Of a stretch of 64,000 nt of DNA, positions 15,917 through 24,067 are shown piece by piece. The stretch spans positions 62,001 to 126,000 of the forward strand of contig JAHHQM010000001.1 in the NCBI GenBank assembly GCA_020026395.1, read 5' to 3'. How positions within the stretch are numbered: position 1 is the first letter of the stretch; each line of letters begins with the position of its first letter. The notes beneath the pieces were generated by a model that searched no databases, was not told the origin of the DNA, and was given only the letters and a program-made list of their open reading frames with translations. The translations under genes were made by a program, and so were the position numbers. This stretch comes from Alistipes sp. GTDB lineage: Bacteria > Bacteroidota > Bacteroidia > Bacteroidales > Rikenellaceae.

Positions 15917-16696
15917 ATGGAACAAGATAAGCGTTTGGAGGCCACGGCCCGAGTTTTGGAGGTAATGAATACCCTGCGTAAGGAGTGCCCGTGGGATCGC
16001 GAGCAGACGTTCGAGTCGTTGCGTAACAACACGATCGAGGAGACATTCGAGTTGGTCGATGCCATTACCGACCGCAATATGGCGGGCATCAAAGAGGAGC
16101 TGGGCGATTTGCTGCTGCACGTGGTTTTCTATTCGAAACTCGGTGAGGAAGAGGGTGCATTTGATTTTACGGGGGTCTGCAACGACCTGTGCGACAAGCT
16201 TATCTACCGCCATCCCCACATCTACGGCGATGTACACGCCAACACGCCCGAGGAGGTGAAAGCCAACTGGGAGGCCTTGAAACTGCGCAAGAAAAACCGC
16301 AAGAGCGGTACGCTGGGCGGTGTTCCGCGTTCGCTGCCCGCCATGGTCAAGGCGTTCCGTGTAGGCGAGAAGGCCGCCGCAACGGGATTCGATTGGGAGA
16401 AAAAGGAGGACGTATGGGATAAGGTCAAGGAGGAGATCGCAGAGGTCGAGGCCGAAATGCGCCGCGATTCGAAAACCGACATGGAGGGCGAATTCGGCGA
16501 TTTGTTCTTCGCGCTGATCAACGCCTGCCGCCTGTACGGCATTGATCCCGAATCGGCTCTGGAGCGCACCAACAAGAAATTCATCCGCCGCTTCAACCAG
16601 ATGGAGAAATCGGCCGAGGCCGAAGGTCATACCCTCCACGAACTCTCTTCGGAAGAGATGGAACACCTCTGGGAGGAGGCCAAAAAGCAGGAGTAA
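15917..16696 (+). CDS. mazG: Nucleoside triphosphate pyrophosphohydrolase MazG
   Basis: A 259-residue cytoplasmic enzyme that hydrolyses (d)NTPs to monophosphate and pyrophosphate, cleaning the nucleotide pool. Two MazG domains are visible: the first with CPWDREQTFESLRNNTIEE and the metal-binding EELGDLLLHVVFYS, the second with EVEAEM and EGEFGDLFFALINACRL. The internal MVKAFRVGEKAAATGFDW linker is characteristic. Length is normal (E. coli 263). The ATG at 15917 follows a leader from the TACCTTTG box. The stop TAA at 16694-16696 shares its last base with the ATG of the next gene, implying translational coupling. Confidence 0.96.
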   Translation: MEQDKRLEATARVLEVMNTLRKECPWDREQTFESLRNNTIEETFELVDAITDRNMAGIKEELGDLLLHVVFYSKLGEEEGAFDFTGVCNDLCDKLIYRHPHIYGDVHANTPEEVKANWEALKLRKKNRKSGTLGGVPRSLPAMVKAFRVGEKAAATGFDWEKKEDVWDKVKEEIAEVEAEMRRDSKTDMEGEFGDLFFALINACRLYGIDPESALERTNKKFIRRFNQMEKSAEAEGHTLHELSSEEMEHLWEEAKKQE

Positions 16697-17229
16697 TGGC
16701 ACTCATCAAGAAAGTCCGCGGTCACGTGCCGCAGGTGGGCGAAAATACGTTTGTGGCGGAGAATGCCACGTTGATCGGCGATGTGACGATCGGCCGTGAT
16801 TGTTCGATCTGGTTCAGTGCCGTCCTGCGCGGCGATGTGAACAAGATCGTCATCGGCGACCGTACGAACATTCAGGACGGAGTGGTGCTGCACACGCTCT
16901 ACGACGGATCGAAGCACCCTTCGCAGACGATCATCGGCAGCGATGTGTCGGTGGGGCATAACGCCATCATCCACGGCGCCCGTATCGGTGACAACTGCCT
17001 GATCGGTATGGGATCGACCATCCTGGACAATGCCGTCGTGCCGTCGGGATGCATCATCGCGGCCAATGCGCTGGTGCGTTCCAACGAACATCTGGAACCC
17101 AATTCGTTGTATGCGGGTGTCCCCGCACGCCGTATCCGCGAGGTGACGGAAGAGCAGCGCGAGGAGATCATCCTGCGCACGGCTCGCGACTACCGTCTCT
17201 ACGCTTCTTGGTATAAGGAGGACGAGTAA
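16696..17229 (+). CDS. Gamma-class carbonic anhydrase family protein
   Basis: A 177-residue left-handed beta-helix protein with hexapeptide repeats (NATLIGDVTIGRDCSIWF, NKIVIGDRTNIQDGVVL). Putative metal-binding His residues occur in GVVLHTLYD and VGHNAIIHGA. This group includes gamma carbonic anhydrases and the PaaY/YrdA/CaiE proteins; activity varies and cannot be decided here. It is trimeric and cytoplasmic in known relatives. Its start overlaps the mazG stop by one base, and it ends 20 bases before the histidine kinase gene, so it belongs to the same operon. Confidence 0.93.
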   Translation: MALIKKVRGHVPQVGENTFVAENATLIGDVTIGRDCSIWFSAVLRGDVNKIVIGDRTNIQDGVVLHTLYDGSKHPSQTIIGSDVSVGHNAIIHGARIGDNCLIGMGSTILDNAVVPSGCIIAANALVRSNEHLEPNSLYAGVPARRIREVTEEQREEIILRTARDYRLYASWYKEDE

Positions 17230-17249
17230 ACCCTAAAAACAATCCCGAT

Positions 17250-18560
17250 ATGTCAACCTCTTCGAAATATTCCGGTTTGTTGTTGAACCTGTTGTTTGCC
17301 GTGGTGATCAGCGTCGTGGTCAATTTCTCGACCGTGCTGGCGATGATTCTGGAGAGCAACAGCGACCAACAGCAGAACGCCCTCCCGCCGTGTGTGGTCG
17401 AAAAGGAGGGTGAAGGCATCCTGAGGGTGCATCCCGACGGATACGGACACCTCGTTTACGAAGGGGGTGACACGGTCTATGTCTCGCCCCACCGCATCCG
17501 TCGGTGGGAACTGAAGGCGGGCGATCGGCTCGAGGCCAGCGTCATCAAACCCCGAACCTTGGGGGCGCACTCCGTACTTTTCGAGGTGAGCCGCCGCAAT
17601 GGCGAGGAGTTCGACAGTCCGGTGTTTTTCAACCGCCCGTCGGCCGTGCTCGATCACGGCATCCAGTTGCTGTTCTATGCCTTTATGGCCTTCGTGCTGC
17701 TGTCGGTGGTGACCCACACGCGACATGATTTCTCGACACGGGCATTCGCACAGCGGTGCTTCGTGGTGCTGCTGCTCGGCGTGGTGCTTTACTTTGTCGC
17801 CCCCGCCACGAACTACCATCGCGGAACGATCCTCCCGAACTTCCTGATGGGACGCTGGATCAACTACCTGCTGCTGATGAAATGTTCGTTCACGGTGGTT
17901 GTGGTGTTGCTCTACGGACGCATCTACCTGCTGTTGTGCGAGCGTCAGGCCGTCGTGGTCGAAAACGAACAGCTCAAGAACGAAAACCTCACCACGCGCT
18001 ACAACCTGTTGGTCGGTCAGATCAATCCCCACTACTTTTTCAATTCGCTCAATTCGCTGGCGATGCTCGTCCGCGAATCGGAGCGCGAGAAGGCGTTGGA
18101 GTACATCGACCAGCTCTCCTACACGTTCCGCTACATCATCCGCAACGGGCAAAGCACGCTGATGACCCTCGAGGAGGAGTTGCAGTTTGCCACGGCATTC
18201 GAATACCTCTATAAGATCCGTTACGAGGACAAACTCTTCTTCGAAACGGAGGTGACGGACGAATACCTCGGTTGGCGGCTTCCCGCATTGTCCCTGCAAC
18301 CGTTGCTTGGTAATGCCGTGAAACACAACGTGATGACCCGCTCGAACCCCTTGCGTGTGTCGATCCGGACGGACAACGGATGGCTTGTGGTGTCGAACCC
18401 CAAACACCCGAAACTCGACGAGGAATCCTCCACGGGCATCGGGCTGGAGAACCTGCGCAATCGCTGGCGGCTGATCGCGGGGTGTGAGATCGAAATTGTG
18501 GATTCGCCCACGGAATTTGTGGTGCGTCTGCCGTTGTTGCAACCCGAAAACAAGGCGTGA
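17250..18560 (+). CDS. LytS-type sensor histidine kinase with a Rho-like OB domain
   Basis: A 436-residue membrane kinase. Helix 1 is at about 9-33. Residues about 52-115 strongly resemble the RNA-binding OB/cold-shock domain of Rho: GILRVHPDGYGHL, then VYVSPHRIRRWELKAGD. Helices 2-4 are at about 137-155, 168-185 and 204-229, which with a cytoplasmic kinase puts the OB-like part in the periplasm. The His_kinase (PF06580) domain has the phospho-acceptor His261 in QINPHYFFNSLNSL, and the ATP-binding domain is seen at LQPLLGNAVKH and GIGLENLRNRW. In Rho the RNP1-like motif is GFGFLR; here Tyr and His replace the two Phe. It is co-transcribed with mazG and the carbonic anhydrase, and its stop overlaps the LytTR regulator start by one base. 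The ligand is unknown. Confidence 0.92.
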   Translation: MSTSSKYSGLLLNLLFAVVISVVVNFSTVLAMILESNSDQQQNALPPCVVEKEGEGILRVHPDGYGHLVYEGGDTVYVSPHRIRRWELKAGDRLEASVIKPRTLGAHSVLFEVSRRNGEEFDSPVFFNRPSAVLDHGIQLLFYAFMAFVLLSVVTHTRHDFSTRAFAQRCFVVLLLGVVLYFVAPATNYHRGTILPNFLMGRWINYLLLMKCSFTVVVVLLYGRIYLLLCERQAVVVENEQLKNENLTTRYNLLVGQINPHYFFNSLNSLAMLVRESEREKALEYIDQLSYTFRYIIRNGQSTLMTLEEELQFATAFEYLYKIRYEDKLFFETEVTDEYLGWRLPALSLQPLLGNAVKHNVMTRSNPLRVSIRTDNGWLVVSNPKHPKLDEESSTGIGLENLRNRWRLIAGCEIEIVDSPTEFVVRLPLLQPENKA

Positions 18561-19324
18561 TGATACGGGCATTGATCATAGAGGACGAAACGGCGGCGGC
18601 ACGTAACCTCCGTGCGATTTTGGAGAAGGTTGCCCCGCAAATCGAGGTGGTCGGCATGACCGAGAGCGTGGTGGAGAGTGTCGAGTGGTTGCGCGAACAC
18701 GGCGAACCCGACCTGATGTTTGTCGATATCCATCTGGCCGACGGCGATTCGTTCCGCATCTTCCGCGAGGTAGAGGTCTCGGCACCCGTCATCTTCACGA
18801 CGGCCTACGACGAATATGCGCTGGAGGCCTTCAAGCTGAACAGCATCGACTATTTGCTGAAACCCATCAACGAGGCGGGCGTGTGCCGTGCGTTGGACAA
18901 ACTGAAACGCCTGTCGGAGTACGACCTGTGTCGGACGAGCGAACGGGTACGTGAAATTTCGCGCCAGCGTGCGGAGACTTTCCTCGTGTATGTGCGCGAC
19001 CGTATCATTCCCCTGCACCGCGACCGTATCGCCTTCATCCATACGGCGGACGAGCGGGTGACGGCCTGCGATTTCGAGGGACGCAACTATCCGATGGACA
19101 AGACGCTGGAAACGCTTCAGACGCTGCTGCCCGAGGAGTCGTTTTTCCGTGCCAACCGCCAATTTATCGTGGCGCGGCGTGCCGTGCGCGAGATCGGGGT
19201 GTGGCCTGGAGGTCGCCTGGTGGTGCAGCTCGAGGTCGAGACGCCCGAGAAAATCGTCGTGTCGAAAGCCCGTGCACCGGAATTCAAACAGTGGCTGGTG
19301 CAGGATGTGGGCGAAGCTTCTTAA
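18560..19324 (+). CDS. LytTR-family response regulator
   Basis: 254 residues. The receiver domain (1-120) has the acidic pair in LIIEDE, phospho-acceptor Asp56 in LMFVDIHLADG, TTAYDEYALEAF and the conserved Lys in DYLLKPI. The LytTR DNA-binding domain covers about 140-245 (YVRDRIIPLHRDRIAFIH, PEESFFRANRQFIVARRAV). It is the cognate partner of the upstream kinase: ATG at 18560 shares one base with the kinase stop. A GTG one codon earlier is less likely. LytTR proteins bind paired direct repeats; such a repeat lies at 19321-19338, right at the end of this gene. Confidence 0.95.
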   Translation: MIRALIIEDETAAARNLRAILEKVAPQIEVVGMTESVVESVEWLREHGEPDLMFVDIHLADGDSFRIFREVEVSAPVIFTTAYDEYALEAFKLNSIDYLLKPINEAGVCRALDKLKRLSEYDLCRTSERVREISRQRAETFLVYVRDRIIPLHRDRIAFIHTADERVTACDFEGRNYPMDKTLETLQTLLPEESFFRANRQFIVARRAVREIGVWPGGRLVVQLEVETPEKIVVSKARAPEFKQWLVQDVGEAS

Positions 19325-19338
19325 ATTTTTGTTAAATT
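19321..19338 (+). promoter_or_regulatory. Candidate LytTR operator (direct repeat)
   Basis: TTAAATT occurs at 19321-19327 and again at 19332-19338, an 11-base period (one helical turn). It sits 12 bases upstream of the -33 element of the next gene and overlaps the regulator's stop codon. LytTR proteins are known to bind direct repeats with about this spacing, so this is a plausible site; the assignment is inference. Confidence 0.35.
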
Positions 19339-19349
19339 CGGGCGAAGGA

Positions 19350-19381
19350 TTTGAAATTTGCACAAAAAAGCCGTATCTTTG
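19350..19381 (+). promoter_or_regulatory. Promoter of the small secreted protein gene
   Basis: TTTG (19350-19353), 20-base spacer, TATCTTTG (19374-19381): a complete Bacteroidetes -33/-7 promoter, 25 bases before the ATG. Confidence 0.8.
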
Positions 19382-19405
19382 TGGCGGTTTTAAAGGTTAA
19401 AGACG

Positions 19406-19732
19406 ATGAAAAAGATAATTTTGTCGGCCATGGCCGCATTCTTTGTGCTGGGTGCTTCGGCACAAACTCCGTTGAGATTCATTAAACTTGATCCCAAATC
19501 AACCCCCACAAGCGAGGTTCGTATGGTGACGACCATCACCAACCGTCCCTTGCGTCAGTTCCCCGATGAGATCCGTCTGGGCGAGGTACACCGCTGTGGC
19601 AAGCAGTTGCGCCACGTAAAACCTGTCGTAAAGCAGGATGCTGCAAAAAAAGAGTACATCGACAACGGCTACGAGGGTAAATGCTACGAACACGATCCGC
19701 ACTTCGGAACGATTCGCAAGTCGCAAAAGTAA
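19406..19732 (+). CDS. Small secreted protein of unknown function
   Basis: A 108-residue protein with a signal peptide (MKKIILSAMAAFFVLGASAQ, predicted cleavage before QTPLRF). The mature part is about 88 residues, basic, with two cysteines (EVHRCGKQL and YEGKCYEHD) that could form a disulfide in the periplasm. I do not recognise the family. It has a complete promoter and a strong terminator, so it is its own transcription unit. It lies 81 bases after the LytTR regulator, with a candidate operator between, making it the most obvious local target of that two-component system. That link is inference from position. Confidence 0.7.
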   Translation: MKKIILSAMAAFFVLGASAQTPLRFIKLDPKSTPTSEVRMVTTITNRPLRQFPDEIRLGEVHRCGKQLRHVKPVVKQDAAKKEYIDNGYEGKCYEHDPHFGTIRKSQK

Positions 19733-19758
19733 ATACAAGATTCCCTTTATATAATATA

Positions 19759-19787
19759 AAAGGTGAGGCTATAGAGGTCTCACCTTT
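19759..19787 (+). terminator. Intrinsic terminator of the small secreted protein gene
   Basis: AAAGGTGAG (19759-19767) pairs with CTCACCTTT (19779-19787), followed by a T-run. Confidence 0.82.
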
Positions 19788-19880
19788 TTTTGTGCGGCCG
19801 CTCAACCCGCTGACGGGTCGGTTGACCCTCGGTTTTGGGCGTTTCACCCGTGAGTGGGGCGCAGTTTTGAAATAAAGGTT

Positions 19881-19888
19881 TATCTTTG
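19881..19888 (+). promoter_or_regulatory. -7 box for the TonB-dependent receptor-like gene
   Basis: TATCTTTG, 28 bases before the chosen ATG at 19917. It lies inside the longer frame that opens at 19854 and so fixes the start. Confidence 0.68.
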
Positions 19889-19916
19889 TCTCCGATTTAA
19901 TTTTTTACCGACACAC

Positions 19917-22907
19917 ATGAACAAGTTTTTAACCACATTTTTCTTTCTGTTGTTTACTCTGACGGCTTTTGCCCAGTCGGGATCACTCCGCGTGGTAGTC
20001 GTCGATCAGGATTCCAAGGAGGCGGTGGCAGGTGCCGTGGCCGAGTTGGCGAAGGTGGCCGAGGGTGCAAAACCCCGCTTTACAACTTCGGACTATAAGG
20101 GCGCAATCGTGTTTAAGGGACTGTCCCAAGGCAAGTACCGCCTCAAGGTGACGTTCCTGGGTTATGTCGATCTGGAAAAGGAGGTTGAAATCTCGTCGTC
20201 GCCCGTCGATCTGGGACAGCTCGGCATGAAGCAGGGTGTCGAGATCGAGGCGGTGGTCAAGGAGGTGAAAGCCATCCGTACCTCGCAGCGCGGTGACACG
20301 GTGGCCTACAATGCGGGTGCCTTCAAGGTTGTGGAGGATGCCGATGTGGAGGGTCTGCTGAAGAAGATGCCCGGCATCACGGTCATCGACGGCAAGATCG
20401 AAGCACAGGGCGAAGAGGTCAAAAAGGTGTTGGTCGACGGTAAGGAGTTTTTTGGTGAGGATGTCACCACGGCCATCAAATCGTTGCCGGCCGAGGCGGT
20501 GAACTACATCGAGGTATACAACAAATTGAGCGATGCCGCTGAATTTTCGGGTATGGACGACGGCGAGGGCTACAAGGCGCTCAACATCGTGACCCATGCG
20601 CGCATGAAGCAGGGTAAGTTCGGTAAGTTCTACGGCGGTGTCGGTTACGATGCCGACACGAAGACCGAGGACGAGTTCAAATATATTGCAGGCGGTAACT
20701 TCAACCTGTTCAACAACGACAGCCGACTGTCGGTGATCGGCCTGTTCAACAACATCAACCAGCAGAATTTCTCGTTCGAGGACATCATGGGGGTCACGGG
20801 CAAGATGGGCGGTGCACACGGCGGACGTCACGGTACGGGTCAATATATGGTGCGCCCGCAGAGCGGTGTGGCCACGGTCAATGCCGTCGGCGTGAACTAC
20901 TCGAATGTGTGGGGTAAACGCGATCAGCTCTCTTTCGAAGGCAGTTATTTCTTCAACAATACGCGCACGATCAACCGTGCATCGCTCGAAAAGTGGTACG
21001 AGGCACCGATCTATAAGGTCGATACGTTGCAGACGCGCGGCTACTCCAATACGCTGGGCTTCAACCATCGACTCGAGGGACGTCTGGAGTGGAAGATCTC
21101 GGAGAGTCAGAACCTGATGATCCGCCCCAAATTCAGCTATCAGTCGAACGATCCCCTGTCGCAGACCCTCGGTTGGCAGTATGGTGCCCCTGACCTGGGT
21201 AGCGGTTACAGCCGTACGGACGATTTCAAGGATCAGAACCGTTCGGGTTATTTCCTGAGCACCTATATGGTCTATCGCGCCAAACTCGGCAAGGACGGAC
21301 GTACGATCACGTTGGACGGATTCGGCCGTTACTCCGATTTCGAGAATAATTCGGTGTCGTGGTCGAACGTGCTGGGCGTGCGCCCCGAGCGTCCCGAAAT
21401 CGACCCCGAAACGGGCGAATGGTCGGACGAGGGTTATGTGCAGCGCCGTTACCTGCGCTCCTGTGCCCCCACGACGCGCTACGGACTGCGTGCCAACGCC
21501 ACCTACACGGAACCGCTGGCCAAGCATTGGCAGGCGAGCGTGCAGTATCGTTTCTCGTACGATGACCACGACAGCGAAAAACGCGCCTACAATACGGGTG
21601 AGGACTTTGCGATCGGTGGCTTGAAACCCGATCCGCGTTTGTCTGATTCCTACACGAGCCACTATACGCGTCAGAGCGTGGGCCCGGGTATCCGTTACGC
21701 CCGCGACAACAGCTCGTTCATCGCCAATGTCTATTATCAGAATTCGCGTCTGGAGGGTGAGGCCGCACGCGCCCGAATGACGGGTGACAGCCGCATCGAC
21801 AAGTCGTTCGACAACGTGACCTACTTCATTATGGGTCGCTTGAACATCAACCGCGCCAATTCGCTGCGTCTGTTCATCTCGTCCTACACGTCGAGTCCTT
21901 CGGTGACGGATCTTCAGAACGTGTATGACGTGTCGAGTGCGCAGAACATCGTGCACGGTAATCCCGATCTGAATCCCGCCTACACGCACCACATCCGTTT
22001 CCACTACACGAACTCCAACATGGAGAAAGGACGCACGTTTATGTGGATGTTGTCGTTCCGCGCCATTCAGGACTACAACGCCACGCAGCTGGTGCAGAAT
22101 CCCGGTGAGATCTCGATCGACGGCACGCTCTACAAGCCGAACTACTACTCGATGCCCGTCAATCTGAACGGTTACCGACAGCTCTATTCGCAGTGGAGCT
22201 ATGGTTTCCCGGTGGGTTTCCTGAAGAGTAACCTGAACATCTCGTTGGGACTGAACTATTCGAAGATCCCGTCGCTGGTCGGCGGTACGGTCAATGCGGA
22301 GGGCATCATCGAGGGCGGTATGCGCAACGACACGCATAACATGGGTTATAACTCGAGCGTGGTGTTGGGCAGTAACATCTCCGAGAAGATTGATTTCACG
22401 CTGTCGTGGAACGGTACCTACAACGAGGCGCAGAACAACTACGAGGGCGATAAGATCAAGAACCGTTACTTCAACCACACGGCCGAGGCCAACATGAAAT
22501 TCGTGTTGCCGTTGGGATTCACCTTCACGGGCAGCGTGGCTTACTCGCAGTACCTGGGATTCACGAACGATTACGACGACTCCTACACGTTGTGCAACCT
22601 GTGGATCGGTAAGAAGATCTTTCGGAACAACCGCGGTGAGATCATGATCGGTGTGAATGACGTTTTCAACCAGAACAAGGCCTTCGAGCGTTCGACGGGT
22701 TCGGGATGGACGCAGAATGCGCTGAACAGCGTGATCGGCCGTTACTACATGATCCAGTTGAACTACAACCTGCGCGTATTCGGCAAGAAGGGTTCGCGCG
22801 ATCTGAACGATTACAAGGGTATGAGCAACCTGCAAAAAGGCAATCGTCCGCCGATGGTGCGTGGCGGTTCGGGTGCGGGACATCCTCACTACCACCATAT
22901 GTATTAA
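19917..22907 (+). CDS. TonB-dependent receptor-like outer membrane protein (non-SusC)
   Basis: A 996-residue outer-membrane protein. The signal peptide is MNKFLTTFFFLLFTLTAFAQ. A carboxypeptidase-regulatory-like beta-sandwich follows at about 22-95 (SLRVVVVDQDSKEAVAGAV). Next is a plug-like domain at about 115-235 (RGDTVAYNAGAFKV, ADVEGLLKKMPGITV, KKVLVDGKEFFGEDV). The rest is a beta-barrel rich in aromatic/Gly strands (OMP_b-brl_3 type). The C-terminus is Gly/His-rich (GAGHPHYHHMY), possibly metal-binding. No SusD-like gene follows, so it is not a classical SusCD pair; substrate unknown. It is monocistronic, with its own promoter and terminator. The very long open frame on its opposite strand is a coding-bias artefact. 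Confidence 0.9.
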   Translation: MNKFLTTFFFLLFTLTAFAQSGSLRVVVVDQDSKEAVAGAVAELAKVAEGAKPRFTTSDYKGAIVFKGLSQGKYRLKVTFLGYVDLEKEVEISSSPVDLGQLGMKQGVEIEAVVKEVKAIRTSQRGDTVAYNAGAFKVVEDADVEGLLKKMPGITVIDGKIEAQGEEVKKVLVDGKEFFGEDVTTAIKSLPAEAVNYIEVYNKLSDAAEFSGMDDGEGYKALNIVTHARMKQGKFGKFYGGVGYDADTKTEDEFKYIAGGNFNLFNNDSRLSVIGLFNNINQQNFSFEDIMGVTGKMGGAHGGRHGTGQYMVRPQSGVATVNAVGVNYSNVWGKRDQLSFEGSYFFNNTRTINRASLEKWYEAPIYKVDTLQTRGYSNTLGFNHRLEGRLEWKISESQNLMIRPKFSYQSNDPLSQTLGWQYGAPDLGSGYSRTDDFKDQNRSGYFLSTYMVYRAKLGKDGRTITLDGFGRYSDFENNSVSWSNVLGVRPERPEIDPETGEWSDEGYVQRRYLRSCAPTTRYGLRANATYTEPLAKHWQASVQYRFSYDDHDSEKRAYNTGEDFAIGGLKPDPRLSDSYTSHYTRQSVGPGIRYARDNSSFIANVYYQNSRLEGEAARARMTGDSRIDKSFDNVTYFIMGRLNINRANSLRLFISSYTSSPSVTDLQNVYDVSSAQNIVHGNPDLNPAYTHHIRFHYTNSNMEKGRTFMWMLSFRAIQDYNATQLVQNPGEISIDGTLYKPNYYSMPVNLNGYRQLYSQWSYGFPVGFLKSNLNISLGLNYSKIPSLVGGTVNAEGIIEGGMRNDTHNMGYNSSVVLGSNISEKIDFTLSWNGTYNEAQNNYEGDKIKNRYFNHTAEANMKFVLPLGFTFTGSVAYSQYLGFTNDYDDSYTLCNLWIGKKIFRNNRGEIMIGVNDVFNQNKAFERSTGSGWTQNALNSVIGRYYMIQLNYNLRVFGKKGSRDLNDYKGMSNLQKGNRPPMVRGGSGAGHPHYHHMY

Positions 22908-22918
22908 AAGATTACAGA

Positions 22919-22951
22919 AAATCGGCCTTCCGACTGTCGGGAGGCCGATTT
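22919..22951. terminator. Bidirectional intrinsic terminator
   Basis: AAATCGGCCT (22919-22928) pairs with AGGCCGATTT (22942-22951), with a T-run on the plus strand. It is shared with the convergent HlyD-like gene. Confidence 0.83.
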
Positions 22952-22959
22952 TTTTGTGC

Positions 22960-23517
22960 CTAAAGGATTGACTTGCGGTCGATCAGGACGCTCATGCCGG
23001 GACGAAGTCCTTCGCAGGCCTCGATTTCCATCTTGACGATGAACGTGCGCATCTCGAACGTGTCGGTGGCGTGGCTCGCGCTCCAGGTCGTGAAATCGGC
23101 CTTGGGAGAGATGTATTTCACGTGGAGTGTGACATCGCGGTTTAGGGCGGGAATGTAGGCGGGGATGGCTTTCCTGGGTGTGAAGGCCGAAAGAGGCGTC
23201 TCGCGTATGTTGAATTGCGCCCAGCAGTCGCAGGTGTCGAGGATCGAGAGCACGGGGGTGGACAGACCGATAAATTCGCCCGCCGAGGCCATGACGGTGG
23301 CCACCTCACCCGCCACGGGCGAATAGACGGCGACATCCTGCATGTAGGTTTCCAGATTGATGACGGGTTGGCGGTCGGTGAGGGTCGCGGCGGGGGCATT
23401 CGGACAGCCGTTGCGCACCAATTTATAGTGGATGCGTGCCGATTCGGCAATGGAGCTGAGGTGCTTCAGGGCGGCAAGGGCGACGGTCGTAAGGATGAGG
23501 ATGTTTTTGCGTTTCAT
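22960..23517 (-). pseudogene. Truncated HlyD-family membrane fusion protein remnant
   Basis: 185 residues. The C-terminal half matches periplasmic adaptor proteins: VYSPVAGEVATVMASAGEF (second lipoyl half), WAQFNIRETPLSAF, YIPALNRDVTLHVKYISP, WSASHATDTFEMRTFIVKME and GLRPGMSVLIDR. The N-terminal half of the lipoyl domain and nearly all of the coiled-coil hairpin, normally over 120 residues, are missing. Only a short membrane-anchor-like start (MKRKNILILTTVALAALK) and a brief linker precede the core. No ABC permease, RND pump or TolC gene lies beside it. I read it as an internally deleted, probably non-functional gene, although the frame is open and a reduced adaptor cannot be excluded. The start is chosen at MKRKNI (23517). 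Confidence 0.65.
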
Positions 23518-23639
23518 GAAATTCGGCTTTTGCAGGAGGTGAAACTGCAAAAAGCAAGCCGAAAGTATGCTTTTGATTCAACAACCATTCCGTAAGGAGG
23601 AGTCAAAACTCATGGCTTATATGACATTGAAGCACGACT

Positions 23640-24035
23640 CTATAGCGATGTGTTCAATCTATTTTCTCTTTTTATCATAAAGCAGATTACCATAAAACAA
23701 ATACATCCGGAAATTATAGTGGCTAATATATCATAGACATCATAAGTCAAACCGATAAACTCATATAACACAAAGCCCACACTGACATATAGAGGAGAAT
23801 ACTTTAGACGCGATACTGTAGATTTCGCTATACTTAACCAAAAACATATTGCTGCCGGAACCGCAAAAAAATTCGAATTTGAATCTGCTATATGGAAATC
23901 GAAGATATTGTTCTCATAGATATATGGTCTGTACCACAAATTCATAAGAGCAGCACATAAAACAAACGATACAGATAGAAGTAAGAATCCTATTCTCTGC
24001 TTTTTGCTCCATTTTATATATCTCTTTTCACTCAT
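23640..24035 (-). CDS. Low-GC orphan membrane protein
   Basis: 131 residues with about four hydrophobic helices: about 15-33 (IGFLLLSVSFVLCAALMNL), 55-70, 80-97 and 103-121 (ILATIISGCICFMVICFMI). Both ends are charged (MSEKRYIKWSKKQR, KRENRLNTSL). Base composition is clearly AT-rich and codon choice (AUA, UUA, AGA) differs from every neighbour, which suggests recent acquisition. It starts 32 bases after the reductase-deaminase gene on the same strand, so it can ride on that transcript. I recognise no family; a membrane immunity-type protein is only one guess among many. Confidence 0.65.
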   Translation of the reverse strand: MSEKRYIKWSKKQRIGFLLLSVSFVLCAALMNLWYRPYIYENNIFDFHIADSNSNFFAVPAAICFWLSIAKSTVSRLKYSPLYVSVGFVLYEFIGLTYDVYDILATIISGCICFMVICFMIKRENRLNTSL

Positions 24036-24067
24036 TAGTTAAATGCGATATTTTCCGACTTGAAATC

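Noticed and set aside
19983..22898. A 971-codon minus-strand frame opposite the TonB-dependent receptor-like gene
   Set aside because: Its translation is low-complexity Val/Arg/His/Asp-rich without motifs, and the plus-strand protein is unmistakable.
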